64,000 nucleotides of DNA from contig JABCZO010000001.1 of NCBI GenBank assembly GCA_013289615.1, positions 1-64,000 on the forward strand. Reading direction: 5' to 3'. Every line of letters begins with the position of its first letter. Positions within the stretch are counted from its first letter, which is position 1. Under the pieces are notes generated by a model. The model had not been told where the DNA came from and did no database searches. It worked only from the letters and a program-made list of their open reading frames with translations. The DNA is from Gammaproteobacteria bacterium. Lineage in GTDB: Bacteria > Pseudomonadota > Gammaproteobacteria > Steroidobacterales > Steroidobacteraceae. The position numbers were made by a program, and so were the translations under genes. Shown here one piece after another: positions 37,616 through 47,736 of the stretch.

Positions 37616-39076
37616 TTGGGCAACAGGTACTTTCCGGTGATTTGGCGATGGCTGGCGTCGACGCCGCTGCTGGCGTTGGTGCTGGCGGCGGCACCCAACA
37701 TCGGCACGCCCGCATCGCCAGCTGACGAGCTGTCGATAAAACTGCAGCAGCAGCCCTGGACCGGCGACCTGGACGGCATGATCGAGCGGCGATTCATCCG
37801 CGTGCTGGTGCCCTATAGCCGTACCCTGTATTTCGTCGACCTCGGCGGCACGCAGCGCGGCATGAGCTACGACTTCATGCGCGCCTTCGAAGATGACTTC
37901 AATCGCAGGCTTGGACGCGGCAACCTCAACGTGCACGTGGTGTTCATTCCGGTGTCGCGTGCCCGGATACTGCCGCTGCTGATCGGCGGCCAGGGCGACG
38001 TGGCGGCCGCCAACCTGACGATTACACCGGAGCGCCGCAAAATTGTCGATTTCGCGACCCCGGCGGCACGCAACGTCAGCGAACTGATCGTTACCGGACC
38101 GGGCGCACCGCCGCTGGCGTCACTCGACGATCTCGCCGGCAAGGACATCTACGTCAGTCGTGCGACCAGCTACTACGAGAGCCTGCTGGCACTGAATCAG
38201 CAATTCAGCCAACGAGGCCTCAAGCCCATGCGGCTGCGCGAGGCGCCGGGCAACTTCGAGACCGAAGACATACTGGAAATGGCCAACGCCGGGCTGGTGA
38301 ACATCGTCGTCGCCGACGGCTACATCGCCAGGCTGTGGCGCCAGGTTTACCCTAACATCAGGGTACGCGAGGATCTGGTCGTGCATCAGAACGGCGACAT
38401 CGCCTTCGCCATTCGCAAGGACAGTCCGCAGCTCAAGGCGGCACTCGACGCCTTCACCCGCAGCCACGGCCAGGGCACGGAATTCGGCAACGTCACGCTG
38501 CAGAAATATCTGGGGCAGACGCGCTGGGTGCAGAATGCCACTTCAGATCAGGAGCTGAAGAAATTCGCTACGCTGGTTGGCCTGTTTCAGAAATACGGCC
38601 GCCAATACGACATCGACTGGCTACTGATGGCGGCTCAGGGCTACCAGGAATCACAGCTGGATCAGGGCCGGCATAGCGCTGCCGGCGCCATCGGCGTCAT
38701 GCAGGTGCTGCCGTCGACGGCCGACAAGTTGCAGGTCGGCGATATCACGCAGCTCGAGCCGAATATCCACGCCGGGGTGAAGTACATCCGCCAGATAGTC
38801 GACCAGTACTACAGCGGCGAGCCGATGGACGCGCTGAACAAGGTGCTGTTCGCCTTTGCCTCCTACAACGCGGGGCCTGCCAGGATCAGGTCGCTGCGTG
38901 CCGAAGCGCGCACCCTCGGCCTTGATCCAAACGTGTGGTTCGACAATGTCGAGCGCGTCGCAGCCTACCGCATCGGGCGCGAGACGGTGCAGTACGTCGC
39001 CAACATCTATAAGTACTACATCGCCTATACGCTGGTTCAGGACCAGGTGGAGCAGAGCCTGCAGAAGCAGCGCTGA
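37616..39076 (+). CDS. MltF-like lytic transglycosylase (SBP_bac_3 + SLT)
   Basis: Periplasmic binding-like domain then 'AAQGYQESQLDQGRHSAAGAIGVMQVLPSTA' SLT motif. Confidence 0.87.
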   Translation: MGNRYFPVIWRWLASTPLLALVLAAAPNIGTPASPADELSIKLQQQPWTGDLDGMIERRFIRVLVPYSRTLYFVDLGGTQRGMSYDFMRAFEDDFNRRLGRGNLNVHVVFIPVSRARILPLLIGGQGDVAAANLTITPERRKIVDFATPAARNVSELIVTGPGAPPLASLDDLAGKDIYVSRATSYYESLLALNQQFSQRGLKPMRLREAPGNFETEDILEMANAGLVNIVVADGYIARLWRQVYPNIRVREDLVVHQNGDIAFAIRKDSPQLKAALDAFTRSHGQGTEFGNVTLQKYLGQTRWVQNATSDQELKKFATLVGLFQKYGRQYDIDWLLMAAQGYQESQLDQGRHSAAGAIGVMQVLPSTADKLQVGDITQLEPNIHAGVKYIRQIVDQYYSGEPMDALNKVLFAFASYNAGPARIRSLRAEARTLGLDPNVWFDNVERVAAYRIGRETVQYVANIYKYYIAYTLVQDQVEQSLQKQR

Positions 39077-39092
39077 GGCGAGCCGCTGCGCT

Positions 39093-40082
39093 CTAGCGTT
39101 TGGCGGCAGCGCCAAAATTCCGATCGGCGACCAGGCACAGGATTTCGAACATGATGGTCGCGCCCACCAGCGCGGTATTGCCGGTCTGATCGTACGGTGG
39201 CGCCACCTCGACCACGTCGCCGCCGATCAGATTCAAACCGCGCAATCCGCGCAGCAGCCGCTGCGCTTCCAGCGTGGTGATGCCGCCGATCTCAGGGGTC
39301 CCGGTTCCAGGTGCATACACCGGATCGAGTCCGTCCACGTCGAACGAGATATAGGTGCGGCCGTCGCCGACCACCCTGCGCGCTTCCTCGATCACCCGGT
39401 CGACCCCGAGCTCGGTGAACTCCTCGATGAAGACCACGCGCATGCCATGGGATTTGGAAAACTCGATGCCATCCATGAAGTTCTGGCCACCGCGAATGCC
39501 GATCTGGATGGTGCGCATTGGGTCCAGCACGCCCGCCTCCACCGCCAGCCGAAATGGGGCTCCGTGTGTGAACTTGGAGCCGAAGAACTCGCCCCAGGTG
39601 TCGCAGTGGGCGTCGATGTGCACCATGCCAACCGGCGCATCGGCTCCGATCGCCTTGAAAATCGGGTAGGTGATCGAATGATCGCCGCCGGCACTGATCG
39701 GCAGCACGCCGGCGGCATGCAGCTTGCGATAGAAGGCCTCGATCTCCTCGACCTGCTTTTCCAGGTCGTAGCGGTGAGACAGCCGCACGTCGCCGATATC
39801 GGCGATCCGGCACAGTTCGTACGGGTTGATGCCGAGCCCCAGATTGAACGAGCGCATTAGGCTTGATGCATTGCGTATCTCGCGCGGGCCGTGCCGGGCT
39901 CCCGGTCGATTGGTCACTCCCAGGTCGGTCGGCACGCCAATCAGGCCAATGTCCACATTGTCGAGTGTGGCCGCCATCGGTGCGCGCATGAAGGTCGCGA
40001 TCTCGGTATACCGCGGCTCCGTCATCGGGTTATAGGTACCCCCGCCCACGGGCCCCGGTTTGGTGTAGCTATCGCGGTTCAC
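39093..40082 (-). CDS. ureohydrolase (agmatinase/guanidinobutyrase-like)
   Basis: 'GGDHSITYPI', 'HIDAHCDTW', 'SFDVDGLDPVYAPGTGTPEIGG' Mn-binding motifs. Confidence 0.9.
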   Translation of the reverse strand: MNRDSYTKPGPVGGGTYNPMTEPRYTEIATFMRAPMAATLDNVDIGLIGVPTDLGVTNRPGARHGPREIRNASSLMRSFNLGLGINPYELCRIADIGDVRLSHRYDLEKQVEEIEAFYRKLHAAGVLPISAGGDHSITYPIFKAIGADAPVGMVHIDAHCDTWGEFFGSKFTHGAPFRLAVEAGVLDPMRTIQIGIRGGQNFMDGIEFSKSHGMRVVFIEEFTELGVDRVIEEARRVVGDGRTYISFDVDGLDPVYAPGTGTPEIGGITTLEAQRLLRGLRGLNLIGGDVVEVAPPYDQTGNTALVGATIMFEILCLVADRNFGAAAKR

Positions 40083-40118
40083 GGGCTTATTCTATCGCAG
40101 GCCGCCGGCAGCGGCAGC

Positions 40119-41498
40119 TTATGCCGCGCGCGCCGCCGACGAGCCGAAACCAAGGCTGACGGCCACGTACACCAGCAGGCTGGCGCCAAGACCAACGCCG
40201 ATCGGCAGATCGGAATCGATGCCGTCCACGGCCAGCAGCACGGCGACCAGGGTTCCACCCACGGCGATCGACGCCAGTGCCCCCGCGGCGGTACCGCGCC
40301 GCCACAGCATCGATCCGATGACCGGCACCAACAGGCCGCCCACGAGAAAATCATAGGCCACGGTCAGTGCGGCGATCACGTCGTGCATCAGGCACGAGAG
40401 CAGCGTCATGACGATGCCAAGCGCCAGCGTCACGGCGCGGCTCTGCGATATCGAACCGGCGTTGAGTGCGCCGCGCAGTGGCAGATAGATATCCTCCAGC
40501 AGCACCGTGGACGCGGCCAGCAGGCAGGCGCTTGCGGTAGACATGATGGCCGCAAGCGCGGCGGCGAGCACCAGGCCGCGCAGCCCGACCGGCAGCACCG
40601 CCTCGACGATCTGCGCGAACGCCGAATCGGCATCGGCCAGCGGCGGCAGGAACACCCGGCCCGCTGTCCCGATCACCGCGCCTGCCAGCGCATAACACAG
40701 GCAATAGACACCGACGACAATGCCGCCGTTTCGCGCCACCTTGACGCTGCGCGCGGTAAAGACGCGCTGCCAGACATCCTGGCCGATGATGATCCCGAAG
40801 AAGTAGAGCGCGAAGAATGACAGGATTTTGCCCGTGCCGATGTGGGTGAGCGAGAACCATTCGGCGGGCAGCCGGGCGTGCATCGCCGCCAGGCCGCCGG
40901 CGCGCAGGATGGCGCCAGGCAGCAGGATGAAAAGTATGCCGACGGTCTTGATGACAAACTGAATGATATCCGTCAGGGTCAGCGACCACATGCCGCCGAG
41001 CACCGAATAGGCCACCATCACGGCGCTGCTGATAAAAATCGCTGCGGTACGTGGAACCCCGACGATCACCTCCATCACCGAACCCACCGCAATGGTCGCG
41101 GTGACGCTGACCATCAGGTCATAGGCGACCATGACCACACCGCCCACGATCCGTGCCGACGGGCTATAGCGCCGCTGCAGCAGTTCGGGGACGGTGTACA
41201 GCTTGAGCCCGAGGATCCGCTCGACGAATACGACACTGAGCACGATGATCCCCAGGCCGAGCATGAATACCAGCCACATGCCGGAAATGCCGTATTGATA
41301 GCCGAGCTTGACGCCCCCGACGGTCGATCCTCCGCCCAGGACAATGGCCGCCAGTGTGCCGGAGTACAGCCATGGCCCCACCGAGCGGCCGGCAACCAGG
41401 AATTCATCCTGCGTGGTGGCCTTGCGGCGCGCCCAGAATCCAGCCGCCAGAATCCCAACCATGTACGCGACAACGATGAGTAGATCGAGCTTGGCCAT
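40119..41498 (-). CDS. sodium:solute symporter (SSS) family transporter
   Basis: ORF 40119..41519; polytopic, 'GSTVGGVKLGYQYGISGMW'; probable start MAKLDLL at 41498. Confidence 0.85.
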   Translation of the reverse strand: MAKLDLLIVVAYMVGILAAGFWARRKATTQDEFLVAGRSVGPWLYSGTLAAIVLGGGSTVGGVKLGYQYGISGMWLVFMLGLGIIVLSVVFVERILGLKLYTVPELLQRRYSPSARIVGGVVMVAYDLMVSVTATIAVGSVMEVIVGVPRTAAIFISSAVMVAYSVLGGMWSLTLTDIIQFVIKTVGILFILLPGAILRAGGLAAMHARLPAEWFSLTHIGTGKILSFFALYFFGIIIGQDVWQRVFTARSVKVARNGGIVVGVYCLCYALAGAVIGTAGRVFLPPLADADSAFAQIVEAVLPVGLRGLVLAAALAAIMSTASACLLAASTVLLEDIYLPLRGALNAGSISQSRAVTLALGIVMTLLSCLMHDVIAALTVAYDFLVGGLLVPVIGSMLWRRGTAAGALASIAVGGTLVAVLLAVDGIDSDLPIGVGLGASLLVYVAVSLGFGSSAARAA

Positions 41499-41569
41499 CG
41501 TGCTCCGCCAAGATTCCATGTCGGGCGATCATGCCACAGAGTCTGAGCGCAGGACCTATACTGGCCTGC

Positions 41570-43672
41570 ATGCCGCGCATCGCCACCGCGCTCCTCGCCG
41601 TCGTCATCTGCGCCTGCGGCAACGCCCGTGCCGCCGCCTATCGACCCACACATGGCTCGGAGATCCTCTGGGATCGTTACGGCGTGGCTCACGTCTACGG
41701 CAAATCCGTCAACGACCTGTTCTATGGCTTCGGCTGGGCGCAGGCGCACAGTCACGGCGACATCCTTGCACGGCTGTACGCGCAGGCACGCGGGCGGGCC
41801 GCCGAATACTATGGAGCGGATGAGCTGAAGAATGACCGCTGGATGGTGATCAACGACGTCCCGGGCCGCGCGCGGCAGTGGTTGACGCAGCAGTCTCCCG
41901 CATTTCGCGCCAAGCTGCAGGCCTTCGCCGCCGGCATCAACGCCTATGCGGCGGCCCATCCCGAGGCGCTCTCGGCGCAGGCACGCCGAGTGTTCCCGGT
42001 CAGCGCGGGCGATGTGATCGCGCATCAGCAGCGCCTGTTCCAGTTCGTCTACGCCGCACCGGCGGATGTCGTCGAGCACCTGCCCGCGGATGCGCCGCCG
42101 CCCTCGGCCGAGCCGCCGGGCAGCAATGGCTGGGCGATCGCGCCGAGCCGATCCGACAGCGGCCGCGCCATGCTGCTGATGAATCCACACCTGTACTGGA
42201 CGCCAGGCTGGCCCACCTATTACGAAATCCAGCTCACTGCTCCGGGGGTCGATCTATACGGCGCCACACAGGTCGGCCTGCCGGTGCTGCGATTCGTGTT
42301 CAGCGATTATCTCGGCTTCACCCACACCGTCAATGGCGCCGACGCGGTCACGTTCTATCGTATTACGATGGCGCCCGGCGGCTACCGCTTCGACGGCAAG
42401 CTGTTGCCGTTCCAGACACGAAGCCAGGTTCTGAAGATCCGCCAGCCCGACGGATCATTCACGACCGAGACCGTGTCGGTTCGCGCCACGGTGCACGGAC
42501 CGGTCGTGGCGCAACGCGACGGGGCGCCGATCGCGATGCGGGTGGCCGGCCTGGATCGCCCGTATGCGCTGGAGCAGTACTGGAACATGGCGAACGCGCA
42601 CGACTTTGCCGCCTTCCAGGCGGCACTTGCGCGCGTCCAGGTGCCGACCTTCAATGTCGTTTATGCTGACCGCGACGGGCACATCGAGTACCTCTACAAC
42701 GGCCTGGTGCCGCGTCACGCGTTTGGCAACCTGCACTACTGGTCGAGCATCGTTCCGGGCGACAGGTCGACGACGCTGTGGCGCGACTATCTGCGTTACG
42801 ACGAACTGCCCAAGCTCATCGATCCGGCGGGTGGCACGGTCGAGAATTCCAACGATCCGCCATGGGACGCCGCGTGGCCGCAGTCGCTCGATCCGGCGCC
42901 TTACGCCGCCGCCATCCCGGCTGATGCCGTCAATCTGCGCATGGCGCGCGGCATTCGCATGCTATCGGAGATATCGACCATCAGTTTTGAGCAGCTAGGG
43001 CAGATGAAGTGGTCGCACCGCTGCGAACTGGCGGACCGCATCCTGCCTGACCTGCTGGAGGCAAGCGCGCGCTACGGTGACGACAGTGCAAAGCATGCGG
43101 CCGAGGTACTCGCACACTGGGATCGCTCGACCGATGCCGACAGCCGCGGTGCGCTGCTGTTTCTGGACTGGGCCGATCAGCCCGGGGCGGTGAGCGGCTA
43201 TTCCGGACACGGGTTCGCGCGCCCTCTCAACCTGCAGTTGCCACTGACCACGCCGGCGGGACTGGCCGATCCGCAAGCGGCGGTGCGCGCGCTCGAGGCC
43301 GCCGCGCGCGATATGCTCAGCAACTTTGGCGCTCTGGATATGCCCTGGGGTCAGGTGATGCGCCTTAGAATCGGTAGCGTCGATCTGCCCGCCAGTGGCG
43401 GACCGGGACGGCTGGGCGTGTTCGATGTGATCGACTATGGACCGCTTGCGAATGGAACGCGTGCCGCCAACTTCGGCGCAAGCTTCATCGCCCTGGTCAG
43501 CTTTGATCGACCCGCGCACGCTAAAGTGCTGCTGTCGTATGGCGCCAGCTCGCAGCCGGGCTCGCCGCATAACATCGACCAACTGCCACTTCTCGCGCAG
43601 GGCAAGTTGCGCGACGCCTGGAGGACGCGCGAGGCGGTCGAGGCCAACCTGGAAAGTCGCGACCGGTTCTAG
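41570..43672 (+). CDS. penicillin acylase family Ntn-hydrolase (secreted)
   Basis: Signal peptide 'MPRIATALLAVVICACGNARA'; beta-chain start 'GSNGWAIAPSRSDSGRAMLLMNPHL'; 'GFTHTVNGAD'. Confidence 0.88.
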   Translation: MPRIATALLAVVICACGNARAAAYRPTHGSEILWDRYGVAHVYGKSVNDLFYGFGWAQAHSHGDILARLYAQARGRAAEYYGADELKNDRWMVINDVPGRARQWLTQQSPAFRAKLQAFAAGINAYAAAHPEALSAQARRVFPVSAGDVIAHQQRLFQFVYAAPADVVEHLPADAPPPSAEPPGSNGWAIAPSRSDSGRAMLLMNPHLYWTPGWPTYYEIQLTAPGVDLYGATQVGLPVLRFVFSDYLGFTHTVNGADAVTFYRITMAPGGYRFDGKLLPFQTRSQVLKIRQPDGSFTTETVSVRATVHGPVVAQRDGAPIAMRVAGLDRPYALEQYWNMANAHDFAAFQAALARVQVPTFNVVYADRDGHIEYLYNGLVPRHAFGNLHYWSSIVPGDRSTTLWRDYLRYDELPKLIDPAGGTVENSNDPPWDAAWPQSLDPAPYAAAIPADAVNLRMARGIRMLSEISTISFEQLGQMKWSHRCELADRILPDLLEASARYGDDSAKHAAEVLAHWDRSTDADSRGALLFLDWADQPGAVSGYSGHGFARPLNLQLPLTTPAGLADPQAAVRALEAAARDMLSNFGALDMPWGQVMRLRIGSVDLPASGGPGRLGVFDVIDYGPLANGTRAANFGASFIALVSFDRPAHAKVLLSYGASSQPGSPHNIDQLPLLAQGKLRDAWRTREAVEANLESRDRF

Positions 43673-43692
43673 CCGCCGGAAGGGCCAATCGC

Positions 43693-44244
43693 ATGAATCT
43701 GTGGCTTCGCCTGCTGTGGCTGGCGCTGTTTCGCAACCGGCGACGGGTGGATTTACTCGCCGCCACCCGGGTGCATCTGCGGGTGTGGCCCAACGACCTC
43801 GACCTGTACCGCCACGTGAATAACGGCCGCTATCTAACGCTCGCCGATCTCGGCCGCATCGACTGGTTCCTGCGCACCGGGGTCATGCAGCTCGCGCGGC
43901 AGCGGAACGTCCGCCCGATTATTGGCGATGCGATGGCGAAGTTCCGGCGCGACCTGCGCCTGTTCCAGTCGTTCGATATCCATTCGCGACTGCTCGGTTG
44001 GGACCAGCGCTGGATGTTTCTGGAACACCGCTTCGTGCGCGACGGCCGTGTCGTCGGCGTGGTAGCCATTCGCGGATTATTCCAAGGCCCGCGCGGCGCG
44101 CTCAGTCCCGGCGATTTCCTGGGCGCGCTGGGTGCGCCGGCGCTGTCGCCCGCGCTGCCCGAGTGGCTGCTGACATGGCATCGGGCCAACGAGCAGCTGA
44201 GCGCGACGCTGCGTTCGGAAGAAGTCGACACCAGCACCGGGTAA
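43693..44244 (+). CDS. acyl-CoA thioesterase (4HBT_2-like)
   Basis: 'LRVWPNDLDLYRHVNNGRYLTLADLGRIDWF' hot-dog motif. Confidence 0.82.
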   Translation: MNLWLRLLWLALFRNRRRVDLLAATRVHLRVWPNDLDLYRHVNNGRYLTLADLGRIDWFLRTGVMQLARQRNVRPIIGDAMAKFRRDLRLFQSFDIHSRLLGWDQRWMFLEHRFVRDGRVVGVVAIRGLFQGPRGALSPGDFLGALGAPALSPALPEWLLTWHRANEQLSATLRSEEVDTSTG

Positions 44245-44271
44245 GGCCGCGCGCCGCGCCCGGCCGAGGCG

Positions 44272-44520
44272 CTACAGACCCTTGCCTGGCGCCGGGCAAT
44301 CGATCGTAAACGGATCGTCCAAGCGCGGATCGCCCAGGGCAACGATCGGTGCAGTGAATCGCGCCGTGACCTGGCGGACCGCTTTCACGTATCCTTGCGG
44401 GGAGAAGTCCTCTACCTGTGCCCCGTTGGACGCGATCACGCTCTGCGCCGTCGCGCCCCCTGCCGATACCGCTAGCCAGGCGACGGTAAGTTGCAGCAAC
44501 CGAGCAAGCAGGGAGTTCAT
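44272..44520 (-). pseudogene. putative N-terminal remnant of an alpha-2-macroglobulin-family protein
   Basis: 82-aa product with signal peptide then 'VEDFSPQGYVKAVRQVTARFTAPIVALGDPRLDDPFTIDCPAPGKGL*', resembling only the N-terminal strand region of bacterial A2M proteins. Confidence 0.5.
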
Positions 44521-44596
44521 TGGGGGTCCAGTGGACCACAGGGTGGCTGAATGGTAGCTGTATGCGCCTGAGCGACGAAACAATCTCGGGGTAACG

Positions 44597-46207
44597 ATGG
44601 ATAATGATGCAGGTTCTTCGTCGCTGAGCCGCCGCCAGCTGTTGCGCATGATCGGCATCACCGCCGGCAATGCCGCGATGTACCAGGCCATGAGCAGCCT
44701 GGGCTTTGCAGCGGAATCTCCTTATCGGGGCCCGATCGATCTGCAGGGCACGCCGCCGGGGGCCTCGGTACTGATTCTGGGCGCTGGGATGGCTGGTATG
44801 AGCGCCGCCTATGAACTGCGCAACGCCGGCTACCAGGTGCAGGTGCTGGAATTCAACGGCCGGCCTGGCGGACGCAACTGGAGCCTGCGCGGCGGTGACA
44901 GCTATACCGAGCTGGGCGGCTTCACGCAGCGCTGCCAGTTCGACCAGGACCTGTACATCAACCCGGGTCCGTGGCGCATTCCGTATCATCACCGCGGCAT
45001 GCTCCACTACTGCAAGACGCTGGGCGTGCCGTTGGAAGCCTTCGTACAGGTGAACTACAACGCCTATCTGCACAGCAGCCAGGGCTTCGGCGGCAAGCCG
45101 CAGCGCTATCGCGAGGTCAAGGCCGATTACCAGGGCCATGTCGCCGAATTGCTGGCCAAGGCCACGCGCCAGAATGCGCTCGATGCCTCGGTCAGCAAGG
45201 AAGACCGGGAGAAACTGCTCGAGTCGCTGCGCAACTGGGGTGCGCTCGACAGGAATTTCGCCTACGTGGCGAGCGGCAGCAGCGCCGATCGACGCGGTTA
45301 TAAGAAGAAACCCGGCGGCGGGTTGACGGGGCGCCCGATTCCTTCCGAGCCGGTGGCCTTAAGCGAGCTACTGGATTCGAGGCTATGGTCCGACATTGCC
45401 GCCGGCGACTCCTACGATTGGCAATCCGCGCTGATGCAGCCGGTGGGCGGCATGGGGCGGGTCGGTGAGGCCTTCGGCCGCGAGCTCGGGCCGTTGATCC
45501 GCTACAACGCCAGGGTCGTCGATATTCGACAGGACATTCACGGCGTCACCGCCAGCTACGAGGACACCGGCAAGCCGGGTTCCAGAGTCACCGCCAGGGC
45601 GGACTGGTGCCTGTGCACCATTCCATTGCCGATCCTGGCGCAGATTCCGATGAACGTCGGCCCGGCAATGGCCGCGGCCATCGCGGCCGTGCCCTATGCC
45701 TCCGCGGTCAAAGTCGGCCTGCAGTTCAAGCGCCGCTTCTGGGAAGAGGATGAGCATATCTACGGCGGCATCACCTACACCGACCTGCCGATCGCCAACA
45801 TTGGCTATCCGAGTAGCGGCTATCACAGCCCCGGCAAAGGCGTATTGCTGGGGGCCTACATCTGGGGTGTGCACGCGATGGAGTTCACATCCATGACACC
45901 CGATGAGCGGGTGCAGAAAGCCGTGGACTACGGCAACCAGATCCATCCGCAATACCGCGCCGAATTCGACAACGGCGTCGCGGTGGCCTGGCATCGCGCA
46001 CCGTTCGCGATGGGCTGCTATGGCATGTGGAGTTCCGACACACGCGCCCGGCACTACGACGATCTTTGCCAGATCGATCAGCGCATCCTGCTCGCCGGCG
46101 AGCACGCCTCCTTCATCGGCGGTTGGCAGGAAGGCGCCGTCACCTCGGCACTCGATGCGGTTCAAAGGCTGCATCAACGCGTGCTGGCGCAAGGGAGCAA
46201 GGCATGA
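44597..46207 (+). CDS. Tat-exported flavin amine oxidase/dehydrogenase family protein
   Basis: 'SRRQLLRMIGITAG' Tat-like signal; 'VLILGAGMAGMSAAYELRNAGYQVQVLEFNGRPGGRNW'. Confidence 0.87.
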   Translation: MDNDAGSSSLSRRQLLRMIGITAGNAAMYQAMSSLGFAAESPYRGPIDLQGTPPGASVLILGAGMAGMSAAYELRNAGYQVQVLEFNGRPGGRNWSLRGGDSYTELGGFTQRCQFDQDLYINPGPWRIPYHHRGMLHYCKTLGVPLEAFVQVNYNAYLHSSQGFGGKPQRYREVKADYQGHVAELLAKATRQNALDASVSKEDREKLLESLRNWGALDRNFAYVASGSSADRRGYKKKPGGGLTGRPIPSEPVALSELLDSRLWSDIAAGDSYDWQSALMQPVGGMGRVGEAFGRELGPLIRYNARVVDIRQDIHGVTASYEDTGKPGSRVTARADWCLCTIPLPILAQIPMNVGPAMAAAIAAVPYASAVKVGLQFKRRFWEEDEHIYGGITYTDLPIANIGYPSSGYHSPGKGVLLGAYIWGVHAMEFTSMTPDERVQKAVDYGNQIHPQYRAEFDNGVAVAWHRAPFAMGCYGMWSSDTRARHYDDLCQIDQRILLAGEHASFIGGWQEGAVTSALDAVQRLHQRVLAQGSKA

Positions 46208-46680
46208 AGCCGCAGTTCGACCGCCCGATGATGCGGCGTGTTGCGGTGTTGCTGCTCGGCGCCGGCGTCTGCGCCGGGGCCGCCGCTCTCGCCTGTGCCG
46301 ATGACGCGTCGTTCGCATCGGTCGCGACGCTCAGCAACGCCAGCGGCGAGGACATCTACAGCCGCATCTGCCAGGGCTGCCATATGCCACATGGCGAGGG
46401 CGCCGTGGGCGCCGGACACTATCCGAAGCTAGCCGGCAGTATTACGCTCGCCTCCTGGCAGTACGTGGCACTAACCGTGCTCGCCGGTCGCAACGGTATG
46501 CCGGCGTTCAGCGCAGCGGCCGACCAGGTGTGGGACGGACCGACTGTGCATCTGAGCGACGCGCAGGTCGCCGACGTGGTCAATTACGTGCGCAGCCATT
46601 TCGGCAACAGCTACAAGGACCGTGTTACCGCCAGCCAGGTGGCGATGCTGCCGCATCCGGCGATCGCCGCGGCGCCCTGA
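46204..46680 (+). CDS. class I c-type cytochrome
   Basis: Signal peptide; 'ICQGCHMPHGEGAVGAGHYPKLAGS' CxxCH heme site; ATG overlaps upstream stop (ATGA). Confidence 0.88.
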   Translation: MKPQFDRPMMRRVAVLLLGAGVCAGAAALACADDASFASVATLSNASGEDIYSRICQGCHMPHGEGAVGAGHYPKLAGSITLASWQYVALTVLAGRNGMPAFSAAADQVWDGPTVHLSDAQVADVVNYVRSHFGNSYKDRVTASQVAMLPHPAIAAAP

Positions 46681-46753
46681 CCGCCCGATCTGTTTATCGC
46701 GGCAACACGGCGATCGGATCGCGCTTCTGGCGGGAATCGCACGATTTTCCGCA

Positions 46754-47575
46754 TCAAGCGGCTGCCCCCAAGAACGCATGCTCCGCATCGCGCAACGCGC
46801 CGGCGATGCGCGCCGCCCACTCAAGCTGGCCCGCGTCGTCGTGCAGCAGGTCCTGGCGAATTTCAATTTCGACGTGCGGCAACCCGCGCGCCTCGGCATG
46901 GTGTGGGATGGTGTAATCGGTCTGGTCGCTGACAAAGTACGGTTCATTGTCGGCGACGTGCAGGTCCGGCTCGCGACGTAGCATATCCAGTACCAGCCCG
47001 GCGAAGCGGCGGTCACGGTTGTAAAGAATTGCCGCGTGCATCTCTCGCCGTACGCCTCGAAAGATATTTGTCATGCTGTGCTGGGCTACCAGGAAGGTCG
47101 GCCGCCCGGCTGCCAATCTCTCGTCGAGCAGGGCGCCCAAGTGGTCATGGTAAGGATCGAAAATCTCATGCCGCCGCGCGGCGACTTGCTGCGCGTCCAG
47201 GCCGATATTGCCGGGAATATCGATCGACTCGCCCACCGTCGGGATTGAGGTCGGCACCTTCGGGTCGCGGTTGCAGTCGATCACCAGGCGCGAATAATTC
47301 TGCGCCACCAGCGTTGCATCGAGCTCCGCGGCGACGTGCCGCGCTACTGCCAGTGCGCCGATGTCCCAGGCGATGTGACGCTGCAATTCGGATGCGGACA
47401 ATCCAAGATCGCCGAGGCGACGCGGGATGCGCCGGCTCGCGTGATCGACCACGACCAGGAAATTTGAACGCCGCTTACGGCCGATCTCGATGAAGGCCGC
47501 CGGTTCATCGGCGGCAAGCAGCCGGTAGCCCGCTGCGCCGGCAGCGCTGGGGAAGTGATCGGTCGATTTTGGCAT
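46754..47575 (-). CDS. N-formylglutamate amidohydrolase family protein
   Basis: 'FLVVVDHASRRIPRRLGDLGL', 'HIAWDIGALAVARHVAAELDATLVAQNYSRLVIDCNRD'. Confidence 0.87.
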   Translation of the reverse strand: MPKSTDHFPSAAGAAGYRLLAADEPAAFIEIGRKRRSNFLVVVDHASRRIPRRLGDLGLSASELQRHIAWDIGALAVARHVAAELDATLVAQNYSRLVIDCNRDPKVPTSIPTVGESIDIPGNIGLDAQQVAARRHEIFDPYHDHLGALLDERLAAGRPTFLVAQHSMTNIFRGVRREMHAAILYNRDRRFAGLVLDMLRREPDLHVADNEPYFVSDQTDYTIPHHAEARGLPHVEIEIRQDLLHDDAGQLEWAARIAGALRDAEHAFLGAAA

Positions 47576-47736
47576 GCTATGTCCGACAGTGACGATCCGC
47601 TCGCGTTGAATCGGCTACCCTTTGGCGAATCGCGCGCGGGAAGGGTAGCATCCCGAGTACAAGAACGGCAGCCGGCCGCCCTGCCCGCGTAACAAGCTGG
47701 CGCCGCAGCACCTGAGCAACATTGCTGGAGAGCCCG

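Noticed and set aside
46204-46680. Possible misreading of the cytochrome ORF as an extension of frame 46027..46680
   Set aside because: The ATG at 46204 gives a clean signal peptide and overlaps the upstream stop; the upstream extension is an out-of-frame shadow of the flavoprotein
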